64,000 nucleotides of DNA from Sweltsa coloradensis (GCA_024449915.1 JAMZAV010001045.1:248001-312000); one strand, 5' to 3'. Shown: positions 11,346-25,084, numbered from the stretch's first letter. Numbers and translations are program-made. The notes: generated by a model from the letters alone, not told the origin.

Positions 11346-12039
11346 GCCTCCGGTCATAATATGTATTTAGTATGCATGGGTAGGATGTTATATAAAATGT
11401 AGAAGAATGTAAGGAAACAGATTGAAGACCACGCTTTTCGAATTTATTATATATACCATCAAAATCACCTCAAATTGAATTACTAAGTGCAATGAAGTTC
11501 AGGATGAAGATATTCACAGCAGGAACGTATAGGGCATATAGCAGCATTAATTATTATGTATTGAATCATAAGAACTCTGTTCTAAATGCAATACATTCAT
11601 TATATTGATGTTTCGTAACGGACAAGCCATGATTTTTGTCTTCACCTAAATGTTGATAACATATTTACTAAGATTTCATGTAGCTCTAAGTAGGACGTCA
11701 CTGGAAACTGCCATGTTTGATGTTGCATTATGTTTCTATTTACACACGAAACTAACTTTTCTATATAAATATTATATTGGGTTACACACACTTTTCTCTT
11801 GCCGACATGCAATTTGTATTGTACACCAGCAACTATCCTCCTCGCGTTCTCAACACTAATAAAACGCCTGTACAAACGTAAAATACACTGTCGAGCACTG
11901 CGATGCTAACGTTCACGTCTTCTCTCGACCGCACGCTTGTTTCAAATGGCAAGCAACCTCTTCGCATCCTAGAACCACCCCAAGCCCGTTGAAGGACAAG
12001 GCAATGACCTGAAAGAATGCAGTTTATACGGCGCCAACA

Positions 12040-12620
12040 GTATGCCACGAGATATCAACGTGACAATCTTTTGTAATCTATTGGCGACCAGTTGGCAACC
12101 TCTTGGCGTAGTCTTGCTGACTTCCATCAGTTGGTGAACACATGGCAACCTTATGGCTGACGTTTGGCGTCTCAATTGTTAAATAAAATCACCAACAGTT
12201 CACCAACAGGTCGCCAAAAGTGATCACCACTTGATAATAAAATGGCGAACTGTTGGCAAACCTCTTGGCGTAGTCTTGGTGACTTCCATCAGTTGGTGAA
12301 CACATGGCAACCTTTTGGCGGACGTTTGGCGTATTATTTGTTAAATCACCAACAGATCACCAACAGTTCACCAACAGGTCGCCAAAAGTGATCATCACTT
12401 AGTAACTAAATGGCGAACTGTTGGCAACCACATGGCTACCTTGCCCAGCAGAAAGCAAAAGTTGGCGAATCACTGGCTGCCTCTTGGTGAACGCTTGGCT
12501 ATCATATATTTAGTTGAAATTTCGGTGGCGACCTTTGGCGACCACTTGGCAACCACTTGGCGATCAAAAACAAGCCTTGGTGAACTCTTGGTTACCTCTT
12601 GGCTACCATTTGGCAAACAA
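12040..12620 (-). repeat. Degenerate GCCAA minisatellite in reverse, with a 162-bp tandem duplication
   Basis: The same units in reverse (TTGGCGACC, GTTGGCAACC). Inside, TCTTGGCGTAGTCTTG recurs at 12101 and 12263 with near-identical text between. Segments such as CACCAACAGTTCACCAACAGG also occur in forward sense, so the block contains internal hairpins. Confidence 0.8.
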
Positions 12621-14064
12621 ATATTTCTACATGGGACTTTAAATATTCGCATCCTCCACACCTCCAACTCCAATCAAACACAGAATCTTTACAACTAGAT
12701 CAAACGTTCCAACTGGTCTTTGTAAACATTCAAGATAGTCTATATTTCGAGATCGTAAATACTTCAGAAACATCGTTAAAGTATCGTTAAAGCTGTGAAT
12801 TCCTTTCTATAAACTATTTGTGTGTTTGTCCCGCACCTCCGTGATAGACAGGGTGAGCTTTCACTGTTAGAGCGAGCATTGTACTTTGTAGTCTTTGTAC
12901 AGAGAGGAACTGGGGATATCAGACAGGTATTGTCAGGTACCGAGATAATACTGACAGTGAGTGATTGAGTATGACCGTGGCTAAACTGGTCATCCGGGCA
13001 GGGTTTATTCCGTTTCAAAATGTCCCGTAAATTTATGTGCTACTTAATTTTCGACATTGGTATGAAACATCTAAACAAAAATTTAGGAAAATCTTCAGAA
13101 ATTTATAGATGAACATTTTGAAACGCTGAAAGAGTCACTGTGTATAAAACGAGTCAATTATTGAATGTTAGATAGATGCAGTATTGAGTATACTGATTAA
13201 CTTGGTAGGCCTAGGCTATAATGATTATAAATCACACATTATTTTTACTTTAACCAAGGGCCAAGGCAATTTATGTATCAAATAATTCAAATTTCAAGCT
13301 ATTTGTTCTTCATATCACCATCTTCTGAAATATTACATAGGCCTATTGCGTTCTTTCTGCTTGATCAATAAAATTATCTTATTCAAGTTTATGAAAATGA
13401 GTGGGGAAAATAAAGTAATGATAATCAAAACGGTATTTCGATGTATTTGCGTTATAAGACAGACTGACAGATAGGCAGAGAGAGACAGGCCGAACAGAGG
13501 TTATTATTAGCTAGATGCGCCTGCAAACAAAGTGAGGAAATGCCAGCCAGCAACGTCAACGTCAGCCTGCGCACTTCAAACACTGCAACGTGGAGCTTGA
13601 GCTGACTCTGCCAAATACATTTTGCACGTCGTACGCTTTTAGTTTTAGCCAAGTGCTTCGGTTCGGCCAGTTATTGCAAACTCAGCTATAGCTAATACAA
13701 CGGATGGATGAGCAGGGCCAACAGTTTCTTACATTGTTAAAACTAGGCCTACATTTGAAAGTTGCTTCATCATGAAATAGGTACGGCGAATTTCACATCC
13801 TTTCAAGATCACTTTTGAAACAAAAAATAAAAATATATAGTTATAATAATAATAAAGTAAAAAGGATTGGATCACAGTTTAATCATTAGTACGTAGGTAT
13901 TGTATAATATATTTTAATCTAGAATTGTATTTAATATCCCTTTTAAAAATCTAAATTTTTACCCAAAACAAATTTTAAACTTTGAGAGGTAGTTGTTCTT
14001 GACATTGATAAACCCTTCAAAAAGTATAAAACAGAATATTTTGGTTGACCTTTTGGGTCAAGGA
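12621..14064. other. No gene seen
   Basis: AT-rich, with three TAGGCCTA words (13206, 13338, 13744) and several short minus frames that lack domains. Confidence 0.6.
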
Positions 14065-14088
14065 GGGGGGAGGGGGGCTGGGGAGGGG
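14065..14088 (+). other. G-quadruplex motif
   Basis: Four G-runs of 6, 6, 4 and 4 with 1-2 base loops on the plus strand. Confidence 0.75.
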
Positions 14089-14384
14089 TAATTTTTTTTA
14101 CAATTACATTTTCTGTACTTGGCACGATTACGATTTTTTTTAAACAATCTGTTGATGATTTAGCGCTTCACTCCCTAGATTTTGTGTAATTCTGAACCCG
14201 TACTTGTTCTGACTCCTGCGACTAAAGAATGTATGAACAAAGTTTTCCTCAGTAAAAATACGAATATATACTGACTACTCTCATGTCCCATATCTTCAGT
14301 AAATTGTGTAAATCGGTCTATACAGTTGGTAATTTTTCGCTCGTCGATGGCTACTTCAACACCCCCCCCCCCCCCCCAAACCCC

Positions 14385-14428
14385 ACTAAAAATCAGTTAT
14401 GTGACTGGGTTGAGTATTCTATTTATTA
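14385..14428 (+). mobile_element. Family B SINE tail fragment
   Basis: AAAATCAGTTATGTGACTGG followed by GTTGAGTATTCTATTTATT resembles the family B 3' end with several changes. It directly follows a poly-C run. Confidence 0.5.
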
Positions 14429-14974
14429 ATTATTCCTGTGCAGTTTTCCTATACGAACGAACATTTTAAATATATTCTTCATGATGGTTATCTTCCTCGA
14501 AAGCTCTCCATGCTATTGTTAGACTACACGGAAGCAGTAGGCCCGTACGAGGAGCATTAAACCCACTTTGCATATACATTAGCGGAGTGCAGGAAGCCCC
14601 ATCAGTCTGCAGGTTATTAATAGGTATTAAACTAGCTGGACGATACCATTGTCTCGACGCTGACTGTGATCTGAGCTCTTGGCCAGGGAGGGACTCGTGG
14701 GAACCTGGGCCTCCATGAGGAGAGATAAGGACGAACCAGAGACGGTTTCCAAACAACGAGTTTCAAATAATTGTTCACTGTCAGGAAGAAACGAATCGTG
14801 GAAATAATTTGAAAATAAAATTAATTACGGAGGAAATATGTTTGTCAAATTATATTCAAGGACAAAAGCTGGCGATAGTGGATGGAAAAAGTATCCAATA
14901 ATTAATTTTAATTTAGGCGTTTGTTGAAGAATTCAAGGATGTTTTACCGATAGAGGTATCTCACGCGTTATTTA

Positions 14975-15062
14975 CACGCGAGACTTCAATGCGGGAGGTC
15001 GCTGGTTCGATGCCAGTTACAGGCAATCCTGAACGAAAGTTTTCTTTGAGTCGTCAAAGAGC
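14975..15062 (+). mobile_element. tRNA-derived SINE (family A) head fragment
   Basis: GCGGGAGGTCGCTGGTTCGAT and CAGGCAATCCTGAACGAAAG are the family A B-box region and linker. The rest is diverged. Confidence 0.62.
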
Positions 15063-17109
15063 GTATCGTATTTTTTTTTTGTAGAAAATAGCCTCTTGAT
15101 TTTTTAACGATGTTGACAAACTTAAGTTGTCCACCATAAATACAGTTAAAAAAATAAACAAAGTATTTTGTTAACGTTACATCATCTGAACCCATGTGGT
15201 CACCAACAGTGGTTGTATAGCCAATAAATTGACTTTCTCTCATCATGATATAGTCACCCATATATACTCATTTTCAACAGCAGTGTATAAGTGTTTTGTA
15301 TTGATTTATAGCTTTTAAGACGTACTCGGTACTATTGATATTTGACATGCATTATTATTATTTACTTTAATATTTGTTAATATATTATATATTAACTGTT
15401 CATAACCATCTCTTGTTTATCTCAGAGTATCATTCGCCATTTAATTGTCACCATTTCCTTTATTTAGATGTAGTTAGGGTCTTTATAAAATGGTACTAAC
15501 GTACGCCGTGAATAACACTTTAAATAAATAATAAATAAATAAATTTGAGCTTGGCTTAATACATTTTTAGCTTTGCCATCTGAAACCTGTTGAGTAGCTT
15601 GAAGCATTTCTCATTAACTATCCGGTACCTTTATATTTAACACTATATTGTGTGTGAATAACCGAAAGTACAAAACTATAGGAAACGAGTTTCCAGCTAA
15701 CGCGTTAATTTCTCATAACTCGCGAATCGTGCGATAGAAACATAAACAGTTTCGTGTAGATTCTAGGTGCATAATAACGAGGACGAATTGTTAACAAAAG
15801 AGGACGAACGGGGCACGTAATACACGAATAGGAGCCGTTATGTCTTTGAGCAGAGAACGCTGGCTTACAACTTTGTGCAAGTCATTAGGCGCGAATTTTG
15901 AAGCAAAAAATGTGTAATCATAGGATCATGGTGCCGAAAAATTTAATTGAATCTGAATAGTTGAGCAGATTCCTGAAAAAATGTTATTTGCTTGAATAAC
16001 ACGTCTACTTTTGTCACAATGTAGCTATAGAAACAGAAGTTCGTAAATTGTGCGAGTTGACAAATCCAAAAATCCCCTTTCTCAAAATCTTTGAAAGTCA
16101 AAAAATTTTGGTCGAATTAGGATAAGTTTAAAAACTGTTTCTTTGATTGTCTACATTCAAACTCTATAAATCATAAGTGTAAAATAAAAACAGCAATAAT
16201 CCCATTTTAAAAATAAAAAAATACAATCATGGCAAAAAAAAATTACAAAGTTTTCACAAGATAGTTCTCTGGTATAATGTGAGTGCTGGGCTTGAGTTCC
16301 ACTAACAACCTAACTCTTGTTTCTTCCTTCTCAACTTGAACTACCTAAAAAACACCATCATTACCTAGTTAGTCACCTGAAGGGGGGTCACCCTACAGCG
16401 AGCGAATTGTGTTTAGAGCGTAAGAAACAGCCCAGTTGTCCAATCTGCGATTTACCACGCCCGTGGTTCGGCTCTAACGTGAGGTAAACGCGCTCTGCTC
16501 ATAGCGGAAGAGTTTGATTATGTTGTCTTGTTAATTACGTTCTGGGATTAGCTTCGTGAAAGTGTTCGGTTATCCAGCAGAACAGTTCGATCCTCTCGCC
16601 TCCCATATGTCACGTCAGGTCGTGGGTTTGCACAGGGCTCGGGTATTAGGAATACAACAACAATCTGCAGGTATAGAATTACCTGAGCCTGCAGCAAGCT
16701 AAGCCGGGGCTGTCATTGTGAGGGGTAACACAGGTGGGTACGCTCGGTTCAGAGCAGAGAGCGGTAGGTGCTGGGGGAAGTAGGAGGAGGAGGAGGCAAG
16801 ACTGGAGGCTGGGATTTAATTCCACGGATATGGCGAGAAATTGGCCCCGGTTTGAAAAAGTGTTGGAATATAATGTGCGAGAAGCAGAAAGAGCAAAATA
16901 TAGAAATTAAATGAGAAAGTTATGCTTTGAGACTTCCCCCCCCCCCATCTAAGGCAACCGTTTATAACACGATAAGGTCAAACAATGATTATAACAGTAC
17001 GATTTGTACTTCCACACAAGAAAACTTGAAGAAGAAAAGGAAAACGATAACACCTTTTCAAAAATCAAGTTTGATGTACTATGAAATTTGTCTTTTTCTT
17101 CCTTTTTTA
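15063..17109. other. No gene seen; SINE-tail remnant
   Basis: AT-rich. ATTACCTAGTTAGTCACCTG at about 16360 resembles a family A tail. The rest shows no open frame or known repeat. Confidence 0.55.
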
Positions 17110-17330
17110 ATTTCTCGTGAAAACCTGCCCAGGGTGCATTGCATGATTGCATGCCCCTCGTTAGGTGTTTAAACCTAGAGTAAGGAAAATCGTGGAGGGA
17201 TGTCCGAGGACTCAATCCCTTGCACTCGAAAAAAATCTGACATGATTGTTGGTCTCGACGGGATTTGAACCCGGGGCCTCTTGAATCAGAGTCTGCGCTC
17301 TACGCTTGGTTCAACACCGTCGGTATTTTT
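17110..17330 (-). mobile_element. tRNA-derived SINE (family A), reverse orientation
   Basis: The minus strand has the head (B-box equivalent GGGTTCAAATCCC at about 17270) and the tail (CCTGCCCAGGGTGCATTGCATG on the plus strand at 17126-17147). The central GTCCGAGGACT is shared with the 31713 copy. Confidence 0.78.
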
Positions 17331-19254
17331 CTTCCTTCGTTAAAGCTCATAATTTGAATGGTGTGATTGAGTTCAAAACTTCAAATAAAATAGCGCCTGG
17401 AAGTTTTGATCACAACTTGAAAGATAAATAATATGAACTTTTCTCTTCTCAGAAGTAAGGAAGTGATCTGGTGGGATGTTTTACCCTGCACTGCCTTTAG
17501 ATGCCCCCAAGGGTTGTGGGCCCCGCAGGTGTGTGAGGGCGGTTCGAGCGGGGCGGGGGGGGGCAGCAGGTGAGACACCCTAACAGGTAAAAACTTTTTG
17601 TGCTGTGCTGGGGGATGAACTGAACTCAGTGTCACGTTGTTGTTCTCAACAAACTAAAACCAGGCCAGGGAAGATAGAAATTATATGTAAGAGATCTTTT
17701 TATTAGTGTTATCATCGTTGTCAGTGTGGTGCTGGTGTTGATTGGGGTCTTTGGGTGGGTCACAGATGCAGGGGTTGTTGGCCGAAGACGACATGGGCGT
17801 AGCTGCCCAGTGTAAGTTGCGGTAAGTGTAGATTTATAATATTTAAGTTGACTGATTAAAATGAAATAAAACGTTATGAACGCGACTCGAATTCAGGAGT
17901 CGACAGATCGTTTCAAATCTCTGGCCATCCTAACTGAACACTTGTCCCGGGTTTTCTTCGCCAAATGGCGAGTGCTGAGGTTTCCTACGAAACGAATATG
18001 GCGATACGTAAGAATCAACGATAAGAAAATATTATGTTGAGATTGTTGGCTACCTCGTCGAGGTGAAATTTCTAAGTAATACGATCAATTAATTTAAATA
18101 CCCACAATACCCTACTAAAATGACTGATAATAGTGAAAGGTCAATTGCAAAGAATGAGGAAGAAAGAAGCAATCGTAATAATTCAATACAATCAAACCAA
18201 ACGTATAACTTGACTCAACAACAATGATATTCAGCATAATAGAATAAATCGCTATTCCCATATAAGGGCATTGATTAAATCATGATTGATGATAATAACT
18301 ACTGATATTGTAATTTTATACATTACCATTGGCTATGCACGATATTCCTTCAATACAACAAAACAACGCAATAGGAAGATTTACATTGTGAACTCAGTCG
18401 GTGCATTGTTGAATAATATACAGATATTCAGTTTATAAACCACACATTTTTTACAACTTTAACCAATGTAAGTTATTTAATAAAAAATAACAATATTTCC
18501 AAGTTAGTCCTTACGTTTTCTGTCTCATCATGTTCTTTAATCAATAGTTTCATCTTATTTATTTGTTTACAGGTGTTAAATAAGCAATGTGTGTGTATTT
18601 CACGATTTGTTATTTTTATTTTTTCGTAGTCAAAAAGTTTCAAAATTAAAATGGAGATCCTCTCCCCTGTTAAAAAAAAACGAAACACTCTGCCCACACG
18701 GCAAGCAATCCCCCCCCCCCCTCCACCACCACCTAAACCCCCTATCCTTTTCCAAAGCCAAACATTCCTGTGAACTGCGCTTATATGGTCTAGCTGTAAG
18801 GAATTGTGCAGTTCCTACAACATCAGCGACCCAAATAATTCACCATCACGCATCTCCCAAATAACAGCATCACCTGAACATTAAGTGTTAATCCCCCTAC
18901 TATTCCCCCAGTCACGTCTGATGCTTCACAATAGACGACACCTGCCGGCTCGTTAGGGGCACTGTCACCTGGGAACACTCCTCTTAATGACTTAACGACA
19001 TGCGCCTCATTGTCAGTGTCACAACTCATAGTCATCGCGCATTGTCACGGGAGAAGATTCTGTCCAGTTCTTTACAAGATTCTCAGAAGGAATTAGGTAA
19101 ATCGTGCTCGAAAATAAAGAGGCGAGTTTGTTGGAAATTGTCGTTGTCAACATTGATGTCTTTATTTACAACAGGTAGGGTCATAAAAACGAATTAGTGT
19201 CCTTGGTAGATGATAAAAGATAGTCAGATTCCTAAATTCGTGTTGGATTGTCGT
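17331..19254. other. No gene seen
   Basis: AT-rich with a GC-rich patch at 17510-17580 and a poly-C run at 18711. Open frames are short and not protein-like. Confidence 0.55.
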
Positions 19255-19335
19255 GACTTGGGTCATAGATGTAGCCTACACGTTAGATTCTAAGTCGAGA
19301 AGTCGTCGGATCGACACCAAGCTACGCCAATCATG
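19255..19335 (+). mobile_element. Weak family A SINE head remnant
   Basis: GTAGCCTACACGTTAGATTC and TCGTCGGATCGACACC followed by GCCAATCATGAC resemble the head at 21015 with many changes. Confidence 0.35.
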
Positions 19336-19814
19336 ACAGATATATTTTACTAGATTTTCTGAATTTAAAATGCGAAGAAAGAATAGATCAAGTAACTTAT
19401 AAACTAGCCCTTAGTAATTCACTTACACCCAATTCGCATAGAAAGAAGCAAAATGTTCATGGGAGGTTCCAAAAGAAAAATGTAATAAAAAAAGCAGCAA
19501 TCATTATATTTGTAACATTACAATTGAGGTAGCGGCCGGTAAAGTTATCAAAATAAAGAATAAAATTGAAGTTGGCAAAATACATTGTTGGGTTATCGTC
19601 AAACCAATGGTAGATCGACCCCAGGAGATGAAGGAAGATGGTACACTCGTGGAATCAACGACCAAGTTATAGGAGAGCTTAGCAAGAAATATGTTACTTC
19701 GAACTTGTGAAGAACGAACTACGCCGACGTCGACAAATTTACAATCAACCAGTAGTAAATTTACGATCAGCACTTGGACGTCAAAGTCAACTTGAAAGCC
19801 AGTCATGGGCAAGT

Positions 19815-19965
19815 AAGATCGGATCATTGTTCGTGTTGTCATTGTTGTTATTGTCGTCGTCGTCGTCGTCGAGGTCGTCGTCGGGGAGGTCGTCACGGGA
19901 AGGGGTCCCCGACGACGACCGCCAGAGCTCGCCTCAAGTTTCTACATACTATAGCTGATACCATT
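19815..19965 (-). repeat. R3 repeat copy, reverse orientation, with (GTC)n expansion
   Basis: GTCCCCGACGACGACCGCCAG followed by AGCTCGCCTCAAG is the reverse of the R3 start, next to a run of about seven GTC triplets at 19850-19875. Confidence 0.68.
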
Positions 19966-20583
19966 CACTGCAGAGAGTTTACCGAAGAAGACGGTTCTTG
20001 TGGACACAACGTGGGGTAAATGTTGACAGAGGGAGGGACGCGTGGATGGGTGGGTTTAGATAAGCGTAGTTTGTCAAGTGTTACTTGTTTGCATTCATGT
20101 TCCGGATTTATCATAGTCTTGACGTCGCATATAAATCATGCAGAGAAGTGGCACATTGCTAGCGCGGGTGCTACCTCAAGTGTTTCGGGAAGATGCCCTT
20201 ATACTGGCAGTGACACATATTCTGGGACATACACTCAATTTCTTCGAGTGAGAATGCTCCATTGAATCCATCCGTTAAAACTTGAGATAGTGGAGCATGT
20301 GTTCCAGAGAGCGGAGACGACGCCTGAAATCAAGCGCCCGTCAGTCAGCCTAGAGGCGGCAGCAGAGTGTCGTGTGGCAGTCACGTCACACGTGGTCCAT
20401 CTGGCGGGAGCCACGTGCTGGTATAGTACTCACGTGTGTAGCGTAGGAGAGACAGGTGGTGGTGCCAGCAGCACAGGAGCGTGTTTACCGTGCGGTTAGA
20501 GTAGAGTGCTGGACAGCCAGGGGTGTAATGTTGGGATGATGATTTCTGGTACTCGGGCTATTCGAGACGATGAGTAATGATAG

Positions 20584-20770
20584 ACTAGGGAAACGCCAAA
20601 GTCGTTGTTAAACGAGTGAGTGAGCCATGTGTTGAGTACCCGGTATCATTCCCCATACTGGGCTAGATCCAGCCTTAGGTATAGGGGAGGGGAGGAAAGG
20701 GGATGTTCCCGGGTACTAAACACTTGGCTCACTCACTCGTTTAACAACGACTTTGGCGTTTTTCCCTAGT
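20584..20770. mobile_element. Palindromic MITE, 187 bp, TA-flanked
   Basis: The left arm begins ACTAGGGAAACGCCAAAG and the right arm ends CTTTGGCGTTTTTCCCTAGT; about 70 bases on each side are complementary. A TA at both GGG/CCC edges (20586-20587 and 20767-20768) suits a mariner-type TA target. No coding capacity. Confidence 0.82.
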
Positions 20771-20924
20771 AATTAAAAACGTAGACGGCGTCATGTTTGA
20801 TGGAGAGTACTCCTCGGCAAGTTTGACCACTGAGGGATACATACAAGAGTTGTACCAGGTGTGACTCTCTTCGGGTGACCAACTAGCGGCTATTAGGGTG
20901 TAAGATGTCCAAGACCTCGGGGAA

Positions 20925-21090
20925 ACTCAGCCAGGACAGGCGGGATTCGAACCCGTGACCTCCTGCACCCGAGTGTCGCAGCTTCCTCTGTCGGTTGTCT
21001 AGACATGACCTCAAGATATACTCGCGAGACTCTGATACGAAAGTCTTCGGATCGATACCAATTCGGGCAATGCTGACTGAAGGGGCTGTC
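20925..21090. mobile_element. Two tRNA-derived SINE heads in opposite orientation
   Basis: Positions 20938-20985 on the minus strand carry a B box (GGATTCGAACCCGTGACC in plus reading); 21015-21085 on the plus strand carry CGAGACTCTGATACGAAAG, CTTCGGATCGATACC and GGGCAATGCTGACTGAAGG of family A. Confidence 0.62.
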
Positions 21091-21316
21091 TCAGACAAAT
21101 GATGTAGGCCTATCATCTACAGCGTTCAGACAAAATATATCCCGAGAACTTCTGGGTTATTCAACAACCTCACTCAATTTACACACAATATCAATATTAA
21201 AAAGTCATATCTGAACAGGGGCACTATATTATCATGAGTAGTTTTACGATAAAAAAAAGAGTGAACAGAGAAGAGTCTTGGTGAAGGGTACTGGGGATGA
21301 TGCTATGACTTTTTTA

Positions 21317-21703
21317 TTAAGAAGTAATTTTTACTTTAGTAGTGTTATTATCTCCCCCCATCCCCCCGGAACAAGTGCGTGTTGTGCAGATCACGCACGT
21401 GCTCTCACGCACTTTGGTCACCCCGTGCTTGAGGACAACAGGTGTGCGATGCACGATGAGGGGCGGGAGGGGTAAGTGCATCAGGAGGGGAGGGGGGACC
21501 CACGCACCTCCCTCAGAGTCCCTCGGGCAACCAGAACAGGATATGCCAGTGCTTTGATTAGGGGGTTCAGGGTTGTTGTGACCCAAGAAGATCGGTGTCG
21601 CCGGGAGCGCTGCAGGTCTACCAACTCTTGGGGGAAACCACTGAGTTAGTGTTTCGACAGCAGATGCTAAGTGATGGTCATTTTCAGTTAAACTTTTCAG
21701 CAC
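21317..21703 (-). other. GC-rich patch open on both strands
   Basis: The 128-codon minus frame is Pro/Thr-rich and overlaps two plus frames. CACGTGCTCTCACGCAC lies within. No domain or splice pattern is convincing. Confidence 0.18.
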
Positions 21704-23139
21704 TTTAGGCCTTAGGGTTGAAATATTAAAATTAGCACTTTGTCGCTAAGAAAACATTATTGGTCCCCTCTTACCTTGAGCAAAAAATAAAATTTTTACC
21801 AGCATGCTCGCCAAACGCTATTTCTGATTTCAGTAATCAGAGGTGCTCGCCGTACCCTGAGCTGTTCTTGCCGGGAGCAGCACGTAGCTTACTCCTGAAG
21901 AAAGACCCGAGACCCTATACCTTACGTCTGTCAGTATTGTCAATACAAGTTATACTCAATCATACAAACATTCTAGAATGCTAATTACGCATTAACACTT
22001 GCCCTATGGTCACGCCTCCTACAAAGTACATCCTGTTGTGTAACCAAACCAAGATGACCGCTGACAAGACGACGCCGGTATTTCAGTTACTCTGCTTTCT
22101 TTCTAATCAAAACTTTCTCCCGTTCTAGAAAACTCAGTCTTTATAGACTTAATTCTAATTTTATTCGTGGCCTTGAACCAGTGGCGCACGCTGTGCAGGT
22201 GGTGACATGGGGGGGGGTCAACCCACCAAGCTCCACCTGCTGTTGTTGGTTACCTTGTAAAAGTATTGATACCGACAGAACGAGATAAAACATAGATCTG
22301 TGAAGAGGAAGAAGAAAAAGAGTCCTTGAGAATATGGATGAGTTTGAACCTATTTTTTTACAATGTTATATGTCCATTCAAAAATCTTTTTATCACCAAT
22401 TTCACATAAATTGTAGACCACGTTTTGACTGAAAATTTCACCCCCAAAATCGGAATCTTTTGGATGTTGTTTGCAAAGGAGCTTGTTACGTTTGAAGAGA
22501 AGATTTCAATATGCCTATTTAAAATAAATTGTCTAATATACATAAGCATTGGAAATAACACAAACATACTTTTGGATGGCATTTATGGTCAATAAAAAAA
22601 AACTAAGCAGCATTTTGAAAATGTGCTATGATAAAAAAATACACAAGTTACCAGACCAGATATTTCGTAGAAATTGCTCAAAAATATAAATGGATACCTG
22701 TTAATTCTCGGAAGAAAGGAATAAAAACCAGGGTAAATATTTGTTGATATTTCAGACAAGTCAAATGTAAAAATAGTAATTTTAATCTTTACTTCTACGT
22801 TTAGTGGGATACATAATAAATTGTATGAAAAAAGAAATCAAGAAATATTTTAGTAACTCTGTACGCTATACTGATTTCATCACTTCATTCGAAGATTATG
22901 TTTCTTTACGTCCAATTAAATCTCTAAAAACATGGATTTACAAAACCGTGAAGCTTCTGTTTCGATTTCTTCACTTTACAAACCCGAAGATTTCTTTGAG
23001 TAAATTATTCTTTAACAAAATTACGTAAAGTACCATAAGAAGTAGGCACACTCGTACAGACGCATGTCAAAACTAGTGTGTGCCTGAGCAATGAGCAAAG
23101 AAGAAATCACGCAAATATTTTAAATGCTAAATGATAAAA
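21704..23139. other. No gene seen
   Basis: AT-rich, with Phe/Ile/Lys-type frames only. Confidence 0.6.
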
Positions 23140-23290
23140 CTAAACGTGTGGGACTCTGATTCGGGAGGTCACAAGTTCGAATCTCGCCACCGGCAATCCT
23201 GACTGAAAGATTCTCTTATGATGGTTAAACACCCCAATTACCTAGTAAGTCACCTGAAGAGGGTAACACCGATGAAACCATTTTGAGTCT
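23140..23290 (+). mobile_element. tRNA-derived SINE (family A)
   Basis: GGGACTCTGATTCGGGAGGTC, a degenerate B box (AGTTCGAATCT) and CCGGCAATCCTGACTGAAAG match the family A head, followed by TTACCTAGTAAGTCACCTGAAGAGGG from the tail. The middle part is deleted. Confidence 0.78.
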
Positions 23291-23534
23291 TCGTCGTTTT
23301 ACCATTGGCTATAACCATGTAAAACTGACGTGTAACTTACAGGGGCCATCCTAACGAAGAGAAAAGTATTACATATCTTACAGCATAACTTGATATTGAA
23401 CCAACAACAAAATCTTCACAAATATCTACAAATCGCAGCATTCTTTCTTCTTACGACTAACCAAAACCTTAATCAAAACAACATCAGTGAGAATCGAACC
23501 CTAATCCTCCTTCACTTTAGTCTCGTACGTAGGG

Positions 23535-24480
23535 TTGCCAATTGCCAAAAAGCGGGACAGTCCCGGTATTCAATTTTAAGTCCCGCGTCGCCAATACACC
23601 AAGCGGGACACATTTTACGATCAAAATTTCCTTTTTATATGGTTTTCTGGTGTTAACACTACAAAAACGACAATATTTTGAAATTTTCATTAATTCAGTC
23701 CAGTATATTATATTAAACGCTCAGAACGCCTCTAAAAGCCTAGTTTTAAAAATTTCTCCTAGGGCGCTATTGTTGGGGGCCTCTGCCCCCCAAACTCCCG
23801 TGCTATTTTTTCCTGTGAAGATTATGTGTCCCTCTACCTTGAGTTTAAATACTCGTACGCCATCACTGAGCCGCTTCTACCGGTCAACAAGTCTGCACAA
23901 CCAGACTAGGTTGCATAATACGTGTCCCGTTGTCTCATGTGGATGTTACAAGCCGCTCGGATTGTTGTTTGTATTGTCCGCAAGTCGGTAGCCAACAGTG
24001 AGTGACACATACAAAAACTTGTCTTTTAGGCTGGCGTGTAATGGTGTAATGAGGTACCCGGCTCCTTCAACGAGGATGTTAATTATACAGGAAGCTGGTG
24101 TGTTGACTGTTGATCCCGGGACCGCATTCTACAGGTAGAGTAGCGTACAGTGTGTGCAAAGCACATGAAATGAAAATTTCAGTATTTATGTCAATCACTT
24201 GAAACCAAACTAAAAAAATACAAAATGGGTTTTCTAGTTTCGAGTATCGACTGCCAAAATTTACATACATTTGGTATTATATTCAGCTCACTATTTTTCC
24301 TAAAACCCACCAAACGCATTCTAGAAGCCTGATTTTCAATGCCCAACGAAAGTACAAATTGTCATTTTTGCCCCCCCGTCAAAATTTCTTAGGGCGCCCA
24401 TGGACGTTACGGTAAATGTGTTAATGTATCCATAGGCAGTAGTGAAGTTACGGTAATTTTGAGGAATACACATTTGAGAA
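23535..24480. other. Probable decayed transposon, family unknown
   Basis: AGGGTTGCCAATTGCC at 23533, GCGGGACAGTCCCGG and GGGGGCCTCTGCCCCCC (about 23776) are typical of DNA-transposon ends and subterminal hairpins, but no partner end was located. The 149-codon frame has no domain. Confidence 0.3.
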
Positions 24481-25084
24481 ATTCGTGAAATTTTACCTGA
24501 TGTTCTGTTCAAAATAACTATTTTGAGGAAAAATTCGCGTAAGATGTATTAGCATACATCGGTATTTATACAAGTGTAGTATATACACAAGGTACAAGGT
24601 ATATAGACAAGTGTAACAAAATCAATTTACAAATTATAACGAAGATAAAATGATTTATATGTGATTATTTACAGAGGTCACGCATGGATAGGCGAAAAAT
24701 ATATTTTATGATTGCCCATTTAATTCGAAGAGGTATTTTTCTCGGAAACTCAAAATGTCTGGTGTCCGCCCCGAGCAAGGGTCCCTCAAAACACCAGAGG
24801 GCCTAAGTCCCTCACACTCACTCACACGAACACGAGTCCTTGAACCCGGCTCGCCAGCCACTTTGCATATTAACACGAGATAATATTACAGAGCGCGTGA
24901 CACTACTAACAAGTAACAACCAACACCTTGGGCGAGCGAAGCGTGTCATCACACACTAGGACGCTGATAACAAGCCGACCTTCACATTGTTTAGCGTATG
25001 TTTGTTTCTGTGACGTCACGTGCGTGGTTTACAACTAGGCTAACGCTTTTCCCAGTCGCGTTCATAGATGAGCTTTTACGGTTG

